A DNA stretch of 36,152 bases from Chara braunii (GCA_003427395.1 BFEA01000228.1:1162027-1198178); one strand, 5' to 3'; positions 20,176 through 31,183 are shown, numbered from the stretch's first letter. Made by a program: numbers and translations. Notes: generated by a model from the letters alone, not told the origin.

Positions 20176-22536
20176 CATGCGAATTATCCGGTCGCTTGCA
20201 TAAGATTGTTTGAAATGATTGATTGCATGAGGACTACATGGATATGGAAGAGTGGTTGAGTACTCCCGCGAGGCTACTCGACTACTTGTTTGACTAATCG
20301 TTTTATCTGGAATTAATTAAGTAGTGGAAAATTACCGTGTAAATCAACCCACTATTTGTGCATGTCTACCATCCTGCGTCATGATTCACCCTTCATTCAT
20401 AAGTCGTAATGACATATCATTACGTGTGTATCATGCTTACACTTTTCTGTCGTAGCAATTTATGCGGGGTTATCTTTTACCGGTTATACAGGAAAATTGT
20501 CTAAAAGACAACCATAGTGGGTCCAGGCATTATATATCATGAGCTAACAAGACTTGAGTGTTTGTTCTAATGGGGCTTGAATCTTTCCGAGTCAGTGTCG
20601 AAAATATAAGAGGGAACGAACCTCCTCTATGTCTCTTCAATACAGTACCTTTATTGAATGACGAAAAATGATTTTGCAAAGGTAGGGAAATTAATGTGAT
20701 GTGTATTGTTTAGTTCCCTCCTGAAATTGAACGATGCCTGTGAACGTCGAATAAACCCGTTGAACCCTGAAAAAGTGTATAGTTGTTAGGCTACCTAGTT
20801 GAAGGCCACGTATGTTCGCGATGTCATGCGTCATATATTTTGACTAATAAGACTGTAAATTAAAAAAAAACTATTAATTTACAAAATAAAAATTGACCAT
20901 TAAATTCTAAAGTTATCTAATATAGGTCTTCATGATAAACTCGTTTCTCGATACTAGTCTGAGTCTGAAGGTTATGTCGTGCCACGTATGAGCTAAAACT
21001 ATCTGCCTAAAATAATTACCCTCGCTAAAAGCTTACTGAGTACAGTGAGAATGTGAGGGTATATATATTCTGGAGTTGTCCCGCTACCGGCAATATACTG
21101 CAGCGACGTCATCTGCTCGATATATACATTTAGCTGACAATAAATTAACGTATATCAGGTCTATTCTCGTACAAGGAACCTCGATCTTTAGTATGAATTT
21201 CGAAAGGACGAAGTTAGGATATATATGGTAATGAAACCTCAGAAAGCTGATTATAATCATAGTGTAAGAGGGTATGAGTAGAGTAAAGGTGAACAATATT
21301 AAACTCAGTTATTTCAACAGTAAGGGGCCGACTAGTTTGTCGAAATAGGCTTATAATATTATGACATTGCGATATAAAGCTTGGTTGGTAGGATTGTTTT
21401 TTGGAAAAATATTTAACCCTTAGAAGATTATTAGATACAAATCAATTATCTCGTCATCTACTTAGTGACTGTCTAATCCTTAGGGATAAATAGTATATCG
21501 AATGTAATATTAGGCCATCTGCTTGAAAAATACGTATCCGTTTAAGATTGTATATGATAAAGTGCAACAATGATTTAACTTTAGGAATCATTCTATAAAG
21601 ATTCCAATTCGAATCATCTGATTCTTGAAAGATATATGAATAGACTCTGACTAAGCATTGAAAATTGTATCAAGAGACTATCTGCTTAAATAACTATCTC
21701 CTTAAATGCTCTACTCAATATGATCTGACTATGAGAGTATCCACTTGAGAATTATCCAACTCCTCGAAATTACAATATTATATCAAATATTGATATAACT
21801 ATTGATTCTGACTATGAGTAAGTTGCATGGTTGGGTATGAATGAATGTGTGTGGGAGTGAGTGATACATGTTTCAAATGATGTATCATTGTATGTCTTGT
21901 TCTTTGTTTGGTGAAGTTAAAACTTGTTATAAATGTATATATTTATCGATTGCTTGATGAATGTTTATATGTTTATTAATTGCTTTCTTCAATAAGGATA
22001 GAAAAGTTATATAAAATTCACGTTCCATATGGGACCGAAGGTGAATGGAGTGACCAACCTTTGAAGAGAAGAATTTTTTTCGAGGGAGGTCAACAAGCAG
22101 AATTTATCCTTTGAAAGATTGCAACGTGGATTGATACTTTTTCTTTGTAATATTACTTACTTATTCATTATATATTTCTTCTTTATGGCAAGGGAATGTC
22201 GTTCACATTTGCACTGTCAAAGTTTCGTGGAAACAGAGGGAAAACCCTACGTACATTAAAAGTTGTTTTGATTTGTTTCCTCACCGTTTGATTTGATATG
22301 ATTGGTGTGATATGGTTTTGATCTTTAATGACTATCTTAGAGAAGGTGTAATTCTTTTCGAGTGCGATCTGAGTAATACTCGGACACGAGTATTACACAT
22401 ACATTCGTATGATTCATGATTGAATCAATCTTTTATCTAAAATTTAACTCCAAAAAGAGAGTTTGGTGGTGACTTTAAAAGTTAAGTCTTATTTTGAAAT
22501 CATGATATTATTAATATTGGACAGACACCAAAGATG
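20176..22536. repeat. Repeat family A, copy 2 (2.4 kb)
   Basis: Same orientation as 3618-6359. It has a 70-bp block (20572-20641) and a 204-bp block (21233-21436) missing from copy 1. It lacks the roughly 640-bp hairpin-bearing segment, with an ACTTTTT microhomology at the junction (near 22140). It lies wholly inside the interval between the two family B repeats, so it either belongs to that element or inserted into it. No coding frame. Confidence 0.85.
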
Positions 22537-23219
22537 GCAACAGAAAAATTGTGGCAATTTTTGGGACAGGATTATCAAATATGGGCCCCATTTATAAGCC
22601 GTCCGAACTGTGTTAATAAACTGTTTGGCGCTGGGGTTGTCATGTGGTCCACCCGAAGTGAAGGAATTCAACAATGATTACAGATGTCGGAAACAGAATA
22701 TAGTGTGTCCAACTGTTGGTTCATTTGTCGAAAACTTGTTGAAAAGTTGTTGGAAATTTGTTGACCAATTGTTGAACATTACACTTCTTGTTGGGAAAAA
22801 AAATCTCGTGTCGTACATTTGGGTGTTTTTTTCCCATAGTAGTGTTTGTTTGTGTGTGTGGCTAATGAAAGTGTGACAAAATAACGCATATCATTATGAC
22901 AATACGAGAATCCGGTTGCCACGTTGTCATTATAGCAGGTCAAGGCACGTAGGGTTTCATCACACCTGTATTGAGTAATGATAAAAACCCGACATTTTCC
23001 TGACAGATCGTGAACTTGCCATCAGAGGGGAGGCTACAACGCAGTAGAAGAATTACAGAACCTTGGCAGCCACGTGACCACCTTTTTCTTCTACTGCACG
23101 ATACACTATGCTTTTTCACATTTGTCAATCTTCGAGTCTTCTACTACTCTTGACATGCAATAAACACTGGATGCGAAAATGACTGTTTTGCCGACGACGG
23201 TCGAAAAACAAGTGGGGAG

Positions 23220-23221
<2 letters not shown>
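22537..23221. other. No gene recognised
   Basis: Short repeated words of the type TTGTTGAAAAGTTGTTGG occur at about 22730-22785. Nothing coding is supported. Confidence 0.5.

Positions 23222-23283
<62 letters not shown>
23222..23283. repeat. (GA)n microsatellite, about 60 bp
   Basis: A pure dinucleotide run of about 30 units directly before the 168-bp tandem array. Each monomer of that array also contains a shorter GAGAGAGAGAG run, so the long tract may have grown from a monomer. Confidence 0.95.
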
Positions 23284-23285
<2 letters not shown>

Positions 23286-23330
23286 ATGTTGCATGTGCGG
23301 TTTGCTTTTGGTGGAAATGGACCGAATTTA

Positions 23331-24040
23331 TGAAGTGACACTCAGTAGCTAACGTTTCCTTTTTCCTCTTCTGGCTTGGACCAGTTCATTCTCCGAATGG
23401 ACGCGTGGGGGAGCCTCAAGAATATGGTTCACTGCCCTGCTACAAGCAGGCCCTGCTACAAGCAGGGTTCATTACTGCGTGACACAATTTATCCAACATG
23501 TCAGTCCGAGAGAGAGAGTTGCACGCAGTAGCCAACCTTTTTTTTTTCCTCTTGTGACTTGCGGTAATTCATTGTACGGATGGACGCATGCGTGAACCTC
23601 AATCATATACTGAGATGCCCTGCTACAAGCAGGGTTGACTAGTGCGTGACATAATTTTTCCAACATGTCAGTCTGAGAGAGAGAGTGGCACGAAGTAGCC
23701 AACCTTTCTTTTTCCCTCTTCTGGCTTGCGGTAATTCATTCTGCGGATGGACGCATGCGGGACCCGAAATCATATGCCGAGCTGCCCTGGTACAAGCAGG
23801 GTTCACTAGTGCGTGATACAATTTCTCCAACATGTCAGTCTTAGAGAGAGAGAGTGGCGCACAATAGCCGACCTTTCTTTTTTCCTCTTCTGGCTTAGGG
23901 TAATTCATTTTGCCGATGGACACATGCGGGAGCCGAAATCATATATTGAGCTGCCCTGCTACAAGCAGGGTTCACTAGTGCGTGACACAATTTCTGCAAC
24001 ATATAAATCTGAGAGAGAGAGTGGCACGCAATAGCCAACC
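23331..24040 (+). repeat. Four-unit tandem repeat, about 168-bp monomer
   Basis: The hairpin word CCCTGCTACAAGCAGGG (7-bp stem CCCTGCT/AGCAGGG, loop ACA) marks each monomer at 23450, 23618, 23785 (one stem mismatch) and 23953, so spacing is 168, 167 and 168. An extra partial copy of the word at 23434 gives a 16-bp mini-duplication in the first unit. Other constant parts are TTTTTCCTCTTCTGGCTT, GATGGACGCATGCG and GTGCGTGACACAATTT. Because 168 is a multiple of three, minus-strand frames repeat, but they shift at the 167-bp unit and are not genes. Confidence 0.9.
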
Positions 24041-24501
24041 TTGCACCGACGAGAGAGAGAAACATTTACAGGATGTGAGTGAGGTTTGTCGACCAGATAT
24101 TTTCATGTTTTTGGTGTGCGTAGTTTTATTTACTGTCATTGCAGCAAGTCCCGGGTCGCAACGATCCTTATTTTTTATTTGCCGAACTATTTCACTGAGC
24201 AAACTGTGAGGCCTTTATACATCATGTTGTTTATATACTACATAGTCGCTCACTCTTGAATAAGACAATGATTTATACACAACGGAGTGTACAATATTGT
24301 ATTATAAATAACACAGCATATGTTGAAAAAATTGTTGTTCGAGTACCCGCCCACTGTTCAAGGTCCGGCACACAAACTTTCTCTACCCCTCTCCCCGTCT
24401 CTGCCTCTCTTACGGGGTGACGCAATGAACTCCAAGTCGAAATCGTCATCTGTTATCGTTATGTTATTTTGCCCACTTCTCTGGACAAAAGGCAGACCAA
24501 C
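24041..24501. other. No gene recognised
   Basis: A transition from the tandem repeat to the minus-strand reading frame at 24502. Plus-strand frames overlapping that ORF are its antisense shadows. Confidence 0.5.
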
Positions 24502-25119
24502 TCAAAATAATGCAACGACCTTCTCAGAAACAGATGCAGCGAGGTCCAACTTGAAGATCGAAAAACTCATGATTGTGTCGCGGTTGCGGACAGATGAAGC
24601 GATGTCATGCTTTATACATGTCAATTTTTGTATCTGGTCGGCCGCTCTACTGATCTTTGTTGTCTGTTCGACTTCACATTTGAGAACCATTTCTGCAAAA
24701 GTCAGTTGCTGCAGCGTCACGCCAAGGTTCGTGCCATCCATCCTCATCTTAAAAACCTTTGTGAGTGTTGTCTTGAACGCTGGTGCGCCCTAAGGATCAT
24801 TGTCGCTCCGTCTCCATGTTTTGTCCTCCTTCATCTCTGCTCGCATCTTGTTCCGAGTAGGGAGCTGGTGATCCATTTGTTGCGATCGTACAAGCGGAAG
24901 ACCCTTTTCTGCCCAAAACCAATGCTTCCGTTGGCACGTTATCTCCCCACGCACTGTTGTCACCATCCTATTGCACTCTCCTATCACCCCTGGAATGCCG
25001 CTCTTCGCTAAGTGTGATCGCAGTCCTTCCTCTGCATTCTCCCCTATTAGTTTTGTTGTTGTTCGTAGTGCCGTGAAAAAAATCCGTCCTCCGTTGGGTA
25101 CAGTGTTGCATCCTTCGCA
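24502..25119 (-). pseudogene. Decayed reading frame, 205 codons, one internal TAG
   Basis: Reading the minus strand from 25119 to the stop at 24502, one frame stays open except for a TAG at 24790-24792 (codon 110). Composition is protein-like on both sides of that stop. The N-terminal part has segments T-T-T-K-L-I-G-E-N-A-E-E and H-L-A-K-S-G-I-P, then C-Q-R-K-H-W-F-W-A-E-K. The part after the stop is Lys/Glu/Gln-rich and probably helical. TAG is one C-to-T change from CAG. No good initiator ATG exists near the 5' end, which lies 38 bp from the repeat B copy 2 start, so the frame is probably truncated there or is an exon. It is antisense to the putative LTR element. I do not recognise the family. 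Confidence 0.4.
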
Positions 25120-25157
25120 TCAGAAAACGCAAAGGCTTTTGCGATTGAAATACTACA

Positions 25158-26389
25158 TGTTGTTGCCTTATGGTAATAAGTTGGTTCGTCAACTCAAGCC
25201 TCACTCACCCTCGACACCCACACTTTGCATCAACCTTTGTACTGAATGGCATCTCTAATTTTCGGGTCATTGTTTAAAGGGTCTGTGTTTGGTCAAAAAG
25301 GGTCCTTGAATGACTAAAGTCGGATGAGGCTGAATGACTAAGTCGAAAAAAGAGATGTCTAGCGGAAAGGTTGTAAGTGTAAGTGTAATGTGGGTGAAAG
25401 TGAATAAAAGGTTGACTCTGTTAGGATTGTGTAAATGTGATTGATTCTGTTTGCAGGTTAGTAAAACGACCAGTCACTCTATTCACTGCAACCCGTTGAG
25501 ACACTTACGGTATTCCGGACCTTGATCCAGACATTTCGTCAACGTGAGATTTTATACACTTGGTTTGAGTACCCAGCCTTGTGTTTTTCTCTGATTGTTA
25601 AACAGATTAGGATTATTGCTAAGGCTACGAGCCTTATTCATTTTCTGTTCATTTCATGTATACATGTTTGAAAGGTCAATGACCTATGTTTTCCCTGATG
25701 AATTCAAACTGTTCATGTGAATGTGTTAAGTGTATATGACATCTCCTTGCCTGATTACTTAATCTTATTTTCTATTTATGTGTAGTATGACAAAGGTTTT
25801 TTTTATAAGGACACATGCTGAATTGACTTAATCACTAGGTAAAATAGGGTATATGTCTTACGAGCGACCCCTGATAATTCAAGTACTGAGGGGATCATAT
25901 TCCGAAAAGGGGTTAGGTTGTAAGTCATACCTATTGAAACTAATTATAGTCAAAGCATAGTACGCGCGAACGTCCGTTGGTCAAGTCGGTCTAAATTGTA
26001 AGTTGGTCCGGGAGATCAGCGCCCTGATGCCCGACGCGTATACGGGTCAGTCTTAGACGTTCAACCACGCATATGCCTATGCTACGGTGATCGAGCAAAC
26101 ACCCTCTGTTGACTTACCTCGGCGATTGCATGTAAAAGCCTTCGCACGTGAGTCAGTAACTCAGCAGGGATACGCCCACCTAAGGGATGTTAACAGCTCC
26201 CGCAGGTGAAGGTGTGTTGTACCTCGCGAGATCTGTGTCCTGTCGCAGGGAGCCGCGAGAGGTATAGCTGGCGCGCACGGTCGGAGTTGGTCTTGGCTGA
26301 AACGCTTCTAAAACTCCTACGTGACGCGACCGTGAGGTCCGTCACTAAAAATACTTTTACGACTGGGTGTGGGACTGCCACGCGCGACA
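25158..26389 (+). mobile_element. Repeat family B copy 2: probable 3' LTR
   Basis: Direct repeat of 16049-17359 with the same TG and CA ends and a single copy of the 77-bp segment. No PBS follows it, as expected for a 3' LTR or a solo LTR. No polypurine tract is seen just upstream, where a 3' LTR should have one, so the pairing with copy 1 as one 10.3-kb element is unproven. A minus-strand frame of about 170 codons (26190-26711) crosses the LTR boundary and is fortuitous. Confidence 0.6.
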
Positions 26390-26410
26390 ACGCAATTCTC
26401 AATGTCCTTG

Positions 26411-26452
26411 AAGGTCGTGTTCGACACTCAAGTGTCGGTTGACACGAGCCTT
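26411..26452. repeat. Strong three-part hairpin next to the LTR end
   Basis: Nested arms are AAGG/CCTT (26411/26449), TCGTGT/ACACGA (26415/26441) and CGACACT/AGTGTCG (26422/26431), with a 2-nt apical loop and small internal bulges. It starts 22 bp after the LTR end and is absent after LTR copy 1, so it belongs to the flank. Confidence 0.7.
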
Positions 26453-27473
26453 GAGAGGTTAATGTCTCCACGCTAGATAACTGCCTAGATGGTTGAGAAC
26501 CACACCCTCTTCTGCATCTTGCAGAGAGTAGGTGGTTTACAGGTTCCGACCTGTGGTGGCAGCCATTGCTCGTGGCCTTGGAGGCAAACTCCATCATCCG
26601 GGGTCTGGAGAGAAGTCGAGAAGTTTGATTTTGATGGTTACCACGGATTACAACGTCCAACCATAATATTGTAAAAAACAAAATATAAAAGAGGGTTTCC
26701 CTTTTTCTCAAGACATAATTTGTTTAACCCTTACACACGATCGCAGTGAGCCGTACGGACACTTGAGACATATATAAACATGCATATAAAGAGTTATAAA
26801 TATGAAACGATCATTTATCACAATAACAGTGAGACTTCCTTCAACTATATATATATGATCGTATACAATCAAATTCAGAGTCCGAACCACAAACATACCT
26901 GCAATCACATCAAAGATTCAACCAAAGTCCACACACTACGAGCGGTTAACTTCAACCGCTTTCTACGCTCACACCCCTCGCTTTAGCCACACAAGCCTCA
27001 CCCTTTATGCAACCATCTCATAATAAAGTACTCAGTATCTTTGTTAAATGACTATTCAATAAAGTCCGGGTGAAAACCCATAAAGCAATTCAATGCACAG
27101 GGGCTGAAGCCATTAAGTTGAGTAGCGAAAGTGAATCGGAGTTGGACCGTTAACCGATGAATCGGCAACCGACATGTTATCAGTGATAACAGAAGATGTT
27201 CCTTATGGGATCAAGTTGAATCTAGTCCAATACTGAATCGAAATATCCAAGGAAAGTCTGTAACATAAAACAGGTCAATGCTCAAGGTTAAACTAACAGT
27301 GTATGGATAATGAATTTTCATAGCACACTCAAGATTCTCCTTACAACTAAGTCTAAATCTACTTCTAAGCAAGTGTCCAAAGAAAGGTAGACATTTAGAA
27401 GCATCTCCCCTATGCAGGGGGAATCGCTGGAATCACCATCTGTCAAAATATAATCCAACTCCTTTAAACTAAG
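26453..27473. other. No gene recognised
   Basis: Mixed AT-rich sequence, stops in all frames. Positions 26520-26660 are slightly more GC-rich with a short open frame but no recognisable motif. Confidence 0.5.
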
Positions 27474-28010
27474 AAAATTTCGGCAACGCTTCCCATAGGA
27501 AAAGTGCCTTCTCAAAATTTATACTAGCTCGAATATAAAAACTGAAATAATTTTTAATTCTAGAAAGTCAAATTTTAGTAAACTTTAGGCTGCATCTTCT
27601 TTAGAGAAGTAAACTCCCCAAATTTATACAAAGTTAGATAAAAACTGCAAATAAAAATTGAGTTTCTACCAAGACAAAATTTAAGTAACTCCTTAGATTT
27701 GTAGGAATTTCGGCAGCGCTTCCCGTAAAGAAATTACCTTTCCGAAATTTATACAAAGCTAAGTTCAAAAACTGAACCGACTCTGACTTCCCAAAGTCAA
27801 ATTTTGTTAAAATTTTGGGGAACACTTGCCGTAGAAAAGAAGATTTTTCAGATTTCTATTAAGCCAGAAATAAACTTAGACAAAAGTTGAATTTTGAAAA
27901 GTCAGATTTGACTAATTCTATGGTTCTGTAGAAATTTCGGTAGTTCTTCTCGTAGAAGAAGTACCTTTCCAAAATTTATACAATGTCAAATATAATAAAC
28001 AATCCTAGAA
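27474..28010 (+). repeat. Tandem array of five units, 107-125 bp
   Basis: Units begin near 27474, 27581, 27706, 27813 and 27930 with the theme AATTTCGGCAGCGCTTCCCG, then a short purine stretch and CCAAAATTTATACAAAG. From memory, this theme resembles AATTTTGGCAGAATCTCCCC-type sequences in the non-coding parts of plant LTR retrotransposons. A small stem at the CTTCC position changes between units but often stays paired (CTTCT/AGAAG in two units, TTCC/GGAA in one). Confidence 0.7.
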
Positions 28011-28275
28011 ATGCGAGAATTTACCTGAGGAAAAAAAAATAGCTCAGAAAATGCAGGAATTTAAGTAACTCTTATAGCTCTGGCACATGACGAGCAACTA
28101 AAGCAACTGCTTATCAAACTGAAACTCATACTAAGTAAAATTCGCACTCAGCCGGACGCAAATTCATACCATAATGGGTAAGTACTCTCACCAGTCTTAA
28201 GGTTAATTCCATGTATAATAGTTCATGCAGCTTTCAAATGCTTTACCTGTTATACGCAACTTACATAATGCGTAA

Positions 28276-29043
28276 AGCTAGACCATCCAACTTAGGAACA
28301 ATTGTCTAGCTCAACCATTTAATATACACAAACAGGCTGCACAATAACTTTTTTTTTCTTAGGGCATATGACTTAGACCATTCAGCTTAAAAATAATGTC
28401 TAGTCACTTTAAATTTGTTTAATATCCAAAATTTAATAATGTCTTACTTGTTTTCAAAAGAAAGGGAAATATGGGCAAGAGACTGAGCCATTCAAATTAG
28501 AAACAATGCTCAACTTGCCCAAATTACTTTCAGTTATACTCTATATTTTCCCTTCTCTTCTTAGTGATATGGCTTAACGTTAGACCATTCTGCTTAGAAA
28601 CAATATTCAGTTGTCAATTCATATGCAAATATAGATAAAGTACTTTCGGTTATACTCAGTTTACGCTTATTTGCGTGGTTTCGGGCTAAACCATTCTGCC
28701 TAGAAACAAATGCTTAGCCTTCTATCAAAATCCTCCCTCAGAAATAAAGCAAGGAACTGAACCGTTCTGCTTAGAAACAATGTTCGGTTCATCTCAAATC
28801 ACTCAAAGTATGAAGTTGAATCTTTCGACTCAACCTCAATCAGAAACCCCAAAAAGAAACAGACAGATCAACCATTTTGCTTATAAATAATGCTTGGTCT
28901 TAAAGCTCAGTCAGGCAAACCCTCATAAATAAACATAGCAATCAGGCCACTCTGCCTAGAAACAATGCCTAGTCCGTCAGAAGAGAACCAAATAAACATA
29001 ACCCTGGGTCATTCTTCTTAGAAACAACGCTCAGTGTTTGGTT
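28276..29043 (+). repeat. Hairpin array III: nine units with covarying stems
   Basis: A conserved centre close to CATTCTGCTTAGAAACAAT recurs nine times at 61-109-bp spacing, each time flanked by inverse arms specific to that unit. Arms: AGCTAGAC/GTCTAGCT (28276/28304), GACTTAGAC/GTCTAGTC (28370/28398, one bulge), TGAGC/GCTCA (28484/28508) with an outer GGGCAAG/CTTGCCC (28473/28514), GGCTAA/TTAGCC (28684/28714), TGAACCG/CGGTTCA (28758/28785), AGATCAA/TTGGTCT (28865/28894, one T-G pair), AGGC/GCCT (28944/28967), and CTGGGT/GCTCAG (29004/29029) with an outer AACCAAA/TTTGGTT (28986/29037). The unit near 28580 has lost most pairing. In most units CATT and AATG also pair inside. It lies between the 27.5-kb array and the minus-strand decayed frames. 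Confidence 0.85.
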
Positions 29044-30042
29044 GATCTGGTCAAACGCATACAAACTGCCTTCCTTCCGCCTTCCCCCCAGTTCATCCCT
29101 CAGTTTGCTTTCAGTCAAAATAAGAAGAAACTTGAGCTTTACACATGCATTCCTTCCATTCAGTCTGATTGAGTCCTTAAAATAAATAAAGTCACAGGAA
29201 AACACAAACATATAACAATCAAATTAGAGGGAGATAGTGAAACGGAGAACTCGTGGGTTCATACAGACAGAAGGAGATATACCTGACAGTTCCCTGCCTC
29301 CATAACCTCGCCTAGGTTCCATCAGAGCTCCCGTAATCGGTGGGGCAACCTCCCACAGAGGCCTTAGCACGGATTACGGGTTGCAATCACGTTTGCCGCC
29401 TTCCTCTCATAACCAACAGACTAGATTTAGAGTGAGAAGGGCAGCAGGTAGAAACATTAAGTCTCTTTGATCCAAGAGAGGTGCACTCAGACTCGCGTGA
29501 TAGGGTCTTGGTTCCTTGACGCTGTCGCGCCCCCACTGCTTCAAGGGTCTGGTTATATATCCTTCCCCAGACTGAGCTCGGTGGGTTGGAGGACTGACAG
29601 ACTGTCACGCAGGATTTTGATAAGTATAAAAATTGTAGTTTATTCAGAGGCCGTCACACTTTGTCGTACAACGGAGTAGTCAGGGTTATCCCTCCTGCCA
29701 GCGGCGACACGACTTAAAGTGAGGCGTTCGGGTTTATCGCGTGCACCTGACCCCGTATAAAGGATAGACCCAAGGTCACCGGAATCCCTATCATTCAAAA
29801 GTCCTTCAAGCTGCCTTGAGTGTAACCTGTATAAAATAAGGAGGAAAATAACAAACATGCATCATAGAGCAATTCACACTGACAAAATGAGAAGACCAGA
29901 AACCAGAATCTGCAAGAGTATGACCAGAGATACGAGACTGAAGAGTAGTACACAAAGTATGCAGGGAGCAGCCATTGGAGGGCTGCAGTCACTAATAAAT
30001 AATAGTGTTGTAATACATCATAATGACTGAAAAGAGAGAACC
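29044..30042. other. No gene recognised; one nested inverted repeat
   Basis: CCCGTAATC (29330-29338) is a perfect inverse of GATTACGGG (29372-29380), enclosing GTGGG/CCCAC. Short frames on both strands carry no recognisable domain. On the minus strand a GGGCGCGACA word near 29530 resembles the GCGCGACA end of repeat B, but no LTR could be outlined. Confidence 0.5.
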
Positions 30043-31151
30043 TCAATCAATGATAATAAGCGGTACCCCCTCGTGAGTAAGTGTTGTCGTCTGGGACTCC
30101 ATATCTGGCGCCTCGTCATTGAGAACCCGCGTGGCTACAGACTCTGGAACCACATAGCTGATATCGAGAGGCGTTGCTGGATCAATCTTGCAGATGTAGG
30201 TCATGCATCTCGCCATCTCCTCGTGTGCGACACTCCTGGGATAAAGCTCCTCCGCAAGAGTGATGTCACCTGAAGCTCCAATCAATATCTCAATCCGTTC
30301 TCTCCCACCAGAGTAGATGTAGGAAACCTCGAGAAAGCGATCTCCGTAAAGAGGCTTCCGAAAAGCCTGCATAGCAAAGTCCGTCCCAACCAAATGACTG
30401 TAGCCATCTCCGAGATATGGGACCGGACCCTCCCCTCTCGGGGGACCGATTACTGTCTCGGACCTAGGGTCGTCTGACATGTAGGAGTCAATCACCCTCA
30501 AGAAGATACCGTGCAAAAAGATGTGTAATCCTCCTCAATGTCGCCCTCCGACGTCTCCGCTCGCTGGTCTCCAGCGCTCCTATCGCTGTCCACAAGCTCA
30601 ACCCCTGTGAGTGTCCCAGTCGAAGTAATCACCAAGATCAAGGTCACTCACAGAGCAGGGCTTCAAATCTGACTCATCTGTCTCTGATTTTGGGGCACAT
30701 GTAGTGATTGGGACTCCGGATCTGGTTCTCTCTCTCTGGATCCGGTTGTCCTTCCGCCTCTTCTCCTTGCTGCGGGACTCACAAGGGGCTTGGGGTTGCA
30801 TCCGTCAAAATCGAAGAGCACTCCCCCAGGAGCTGAAGGTACGCGAGGGAACACCATGTGCAGCCAGTTGTCCCTCCAATAGCTCTCCCTGCGAAATATG
30901 TAATCCGCAATCCTGTCGTCTGTGGTGCCCTTCACTCCCGTCTCTGCCCCCTTCACCGGGTAAATGATCATGAGCGTGTGTCTCGAGGTCGAGGACTCAT
31001 TAGCCCTGATAGTGAAACTCTGATATCCCGCATGTCTGTAGCAGAACCTCTCAATCAATTTACCCCACTTAGGGGTAGTATCACGACGTCGGGCCAGCTT
31101 GGACTAATGGAGATACTCCCTCCAAGGCTTGACCAAATAGCAATCGGCAAC
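30043..31151 (-). pseudogene. Decayed coding region in several frames, unknown family
   Basis: On the minus strand a frame open from 31151 to 30663 has protein-like composition, with W-R-E-Y-L-H before and S-K-L-A-R-R-R-D after an in-frame TAG at 31104-31106. It continues with K-W-G-K-L-I-E-R-F-C-Y-R and D-N-W-L-H-M-V-F-P-R. Around 30800 coding character passes to a second frame (to 30598) rich in Lys/Arg and then Asp/Ser, ending D-Y-F-D-W-D-T. It then passes to a third, acidic frame (about 30643-30500), and finally to the frame 30516-30043 with G-P-V-P-Y-L-G-D-G-Y and L-E-V-S-Y-I-Y-S-G-G. The simplest reading is one gene broken by frameshifts; introns are the alternative. It shares strand with the frames upstream and is separated from them by two tandem arrays. 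I found no domain I can name. Confidence 0.45.
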
Positions 31152-31183
31152 TCAATGTGTAGGCATGTCGCAACTCGATGTAA

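Noticed and set aside
23472-23923. Minus-strand frames encoding repeated 56-residue units
   Set aside because: They arise because the 168-bp monomer is a multiple of three, and they shift frame at the 167-bp unit.
24320-24793. Plus-strand frame of 157 codons
   Set aside because: It is antisense to the better-supported minus-strand frame 24502-25119 and has the hydrophobic, Ser/Val/Leu-rich composition typical of an antisense shadow.
26190-26711. Long minus-strand open frame of about 170 codons
   Set aside because: It runs across the end of repeat B copy 2 into unrelated flank. The LTR part repeats in copy 1 without the rest, and the composition is Ser/Arg-rich by chance.
28276-29043. CRISPR-like array interpretation of the regular repeats
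   Set aside because: Spacers vary from about 25 to 70 bp, the repeats are degenerate, the flanking arms are complementary to each other, and the context is eukaryotic with no cas genes.
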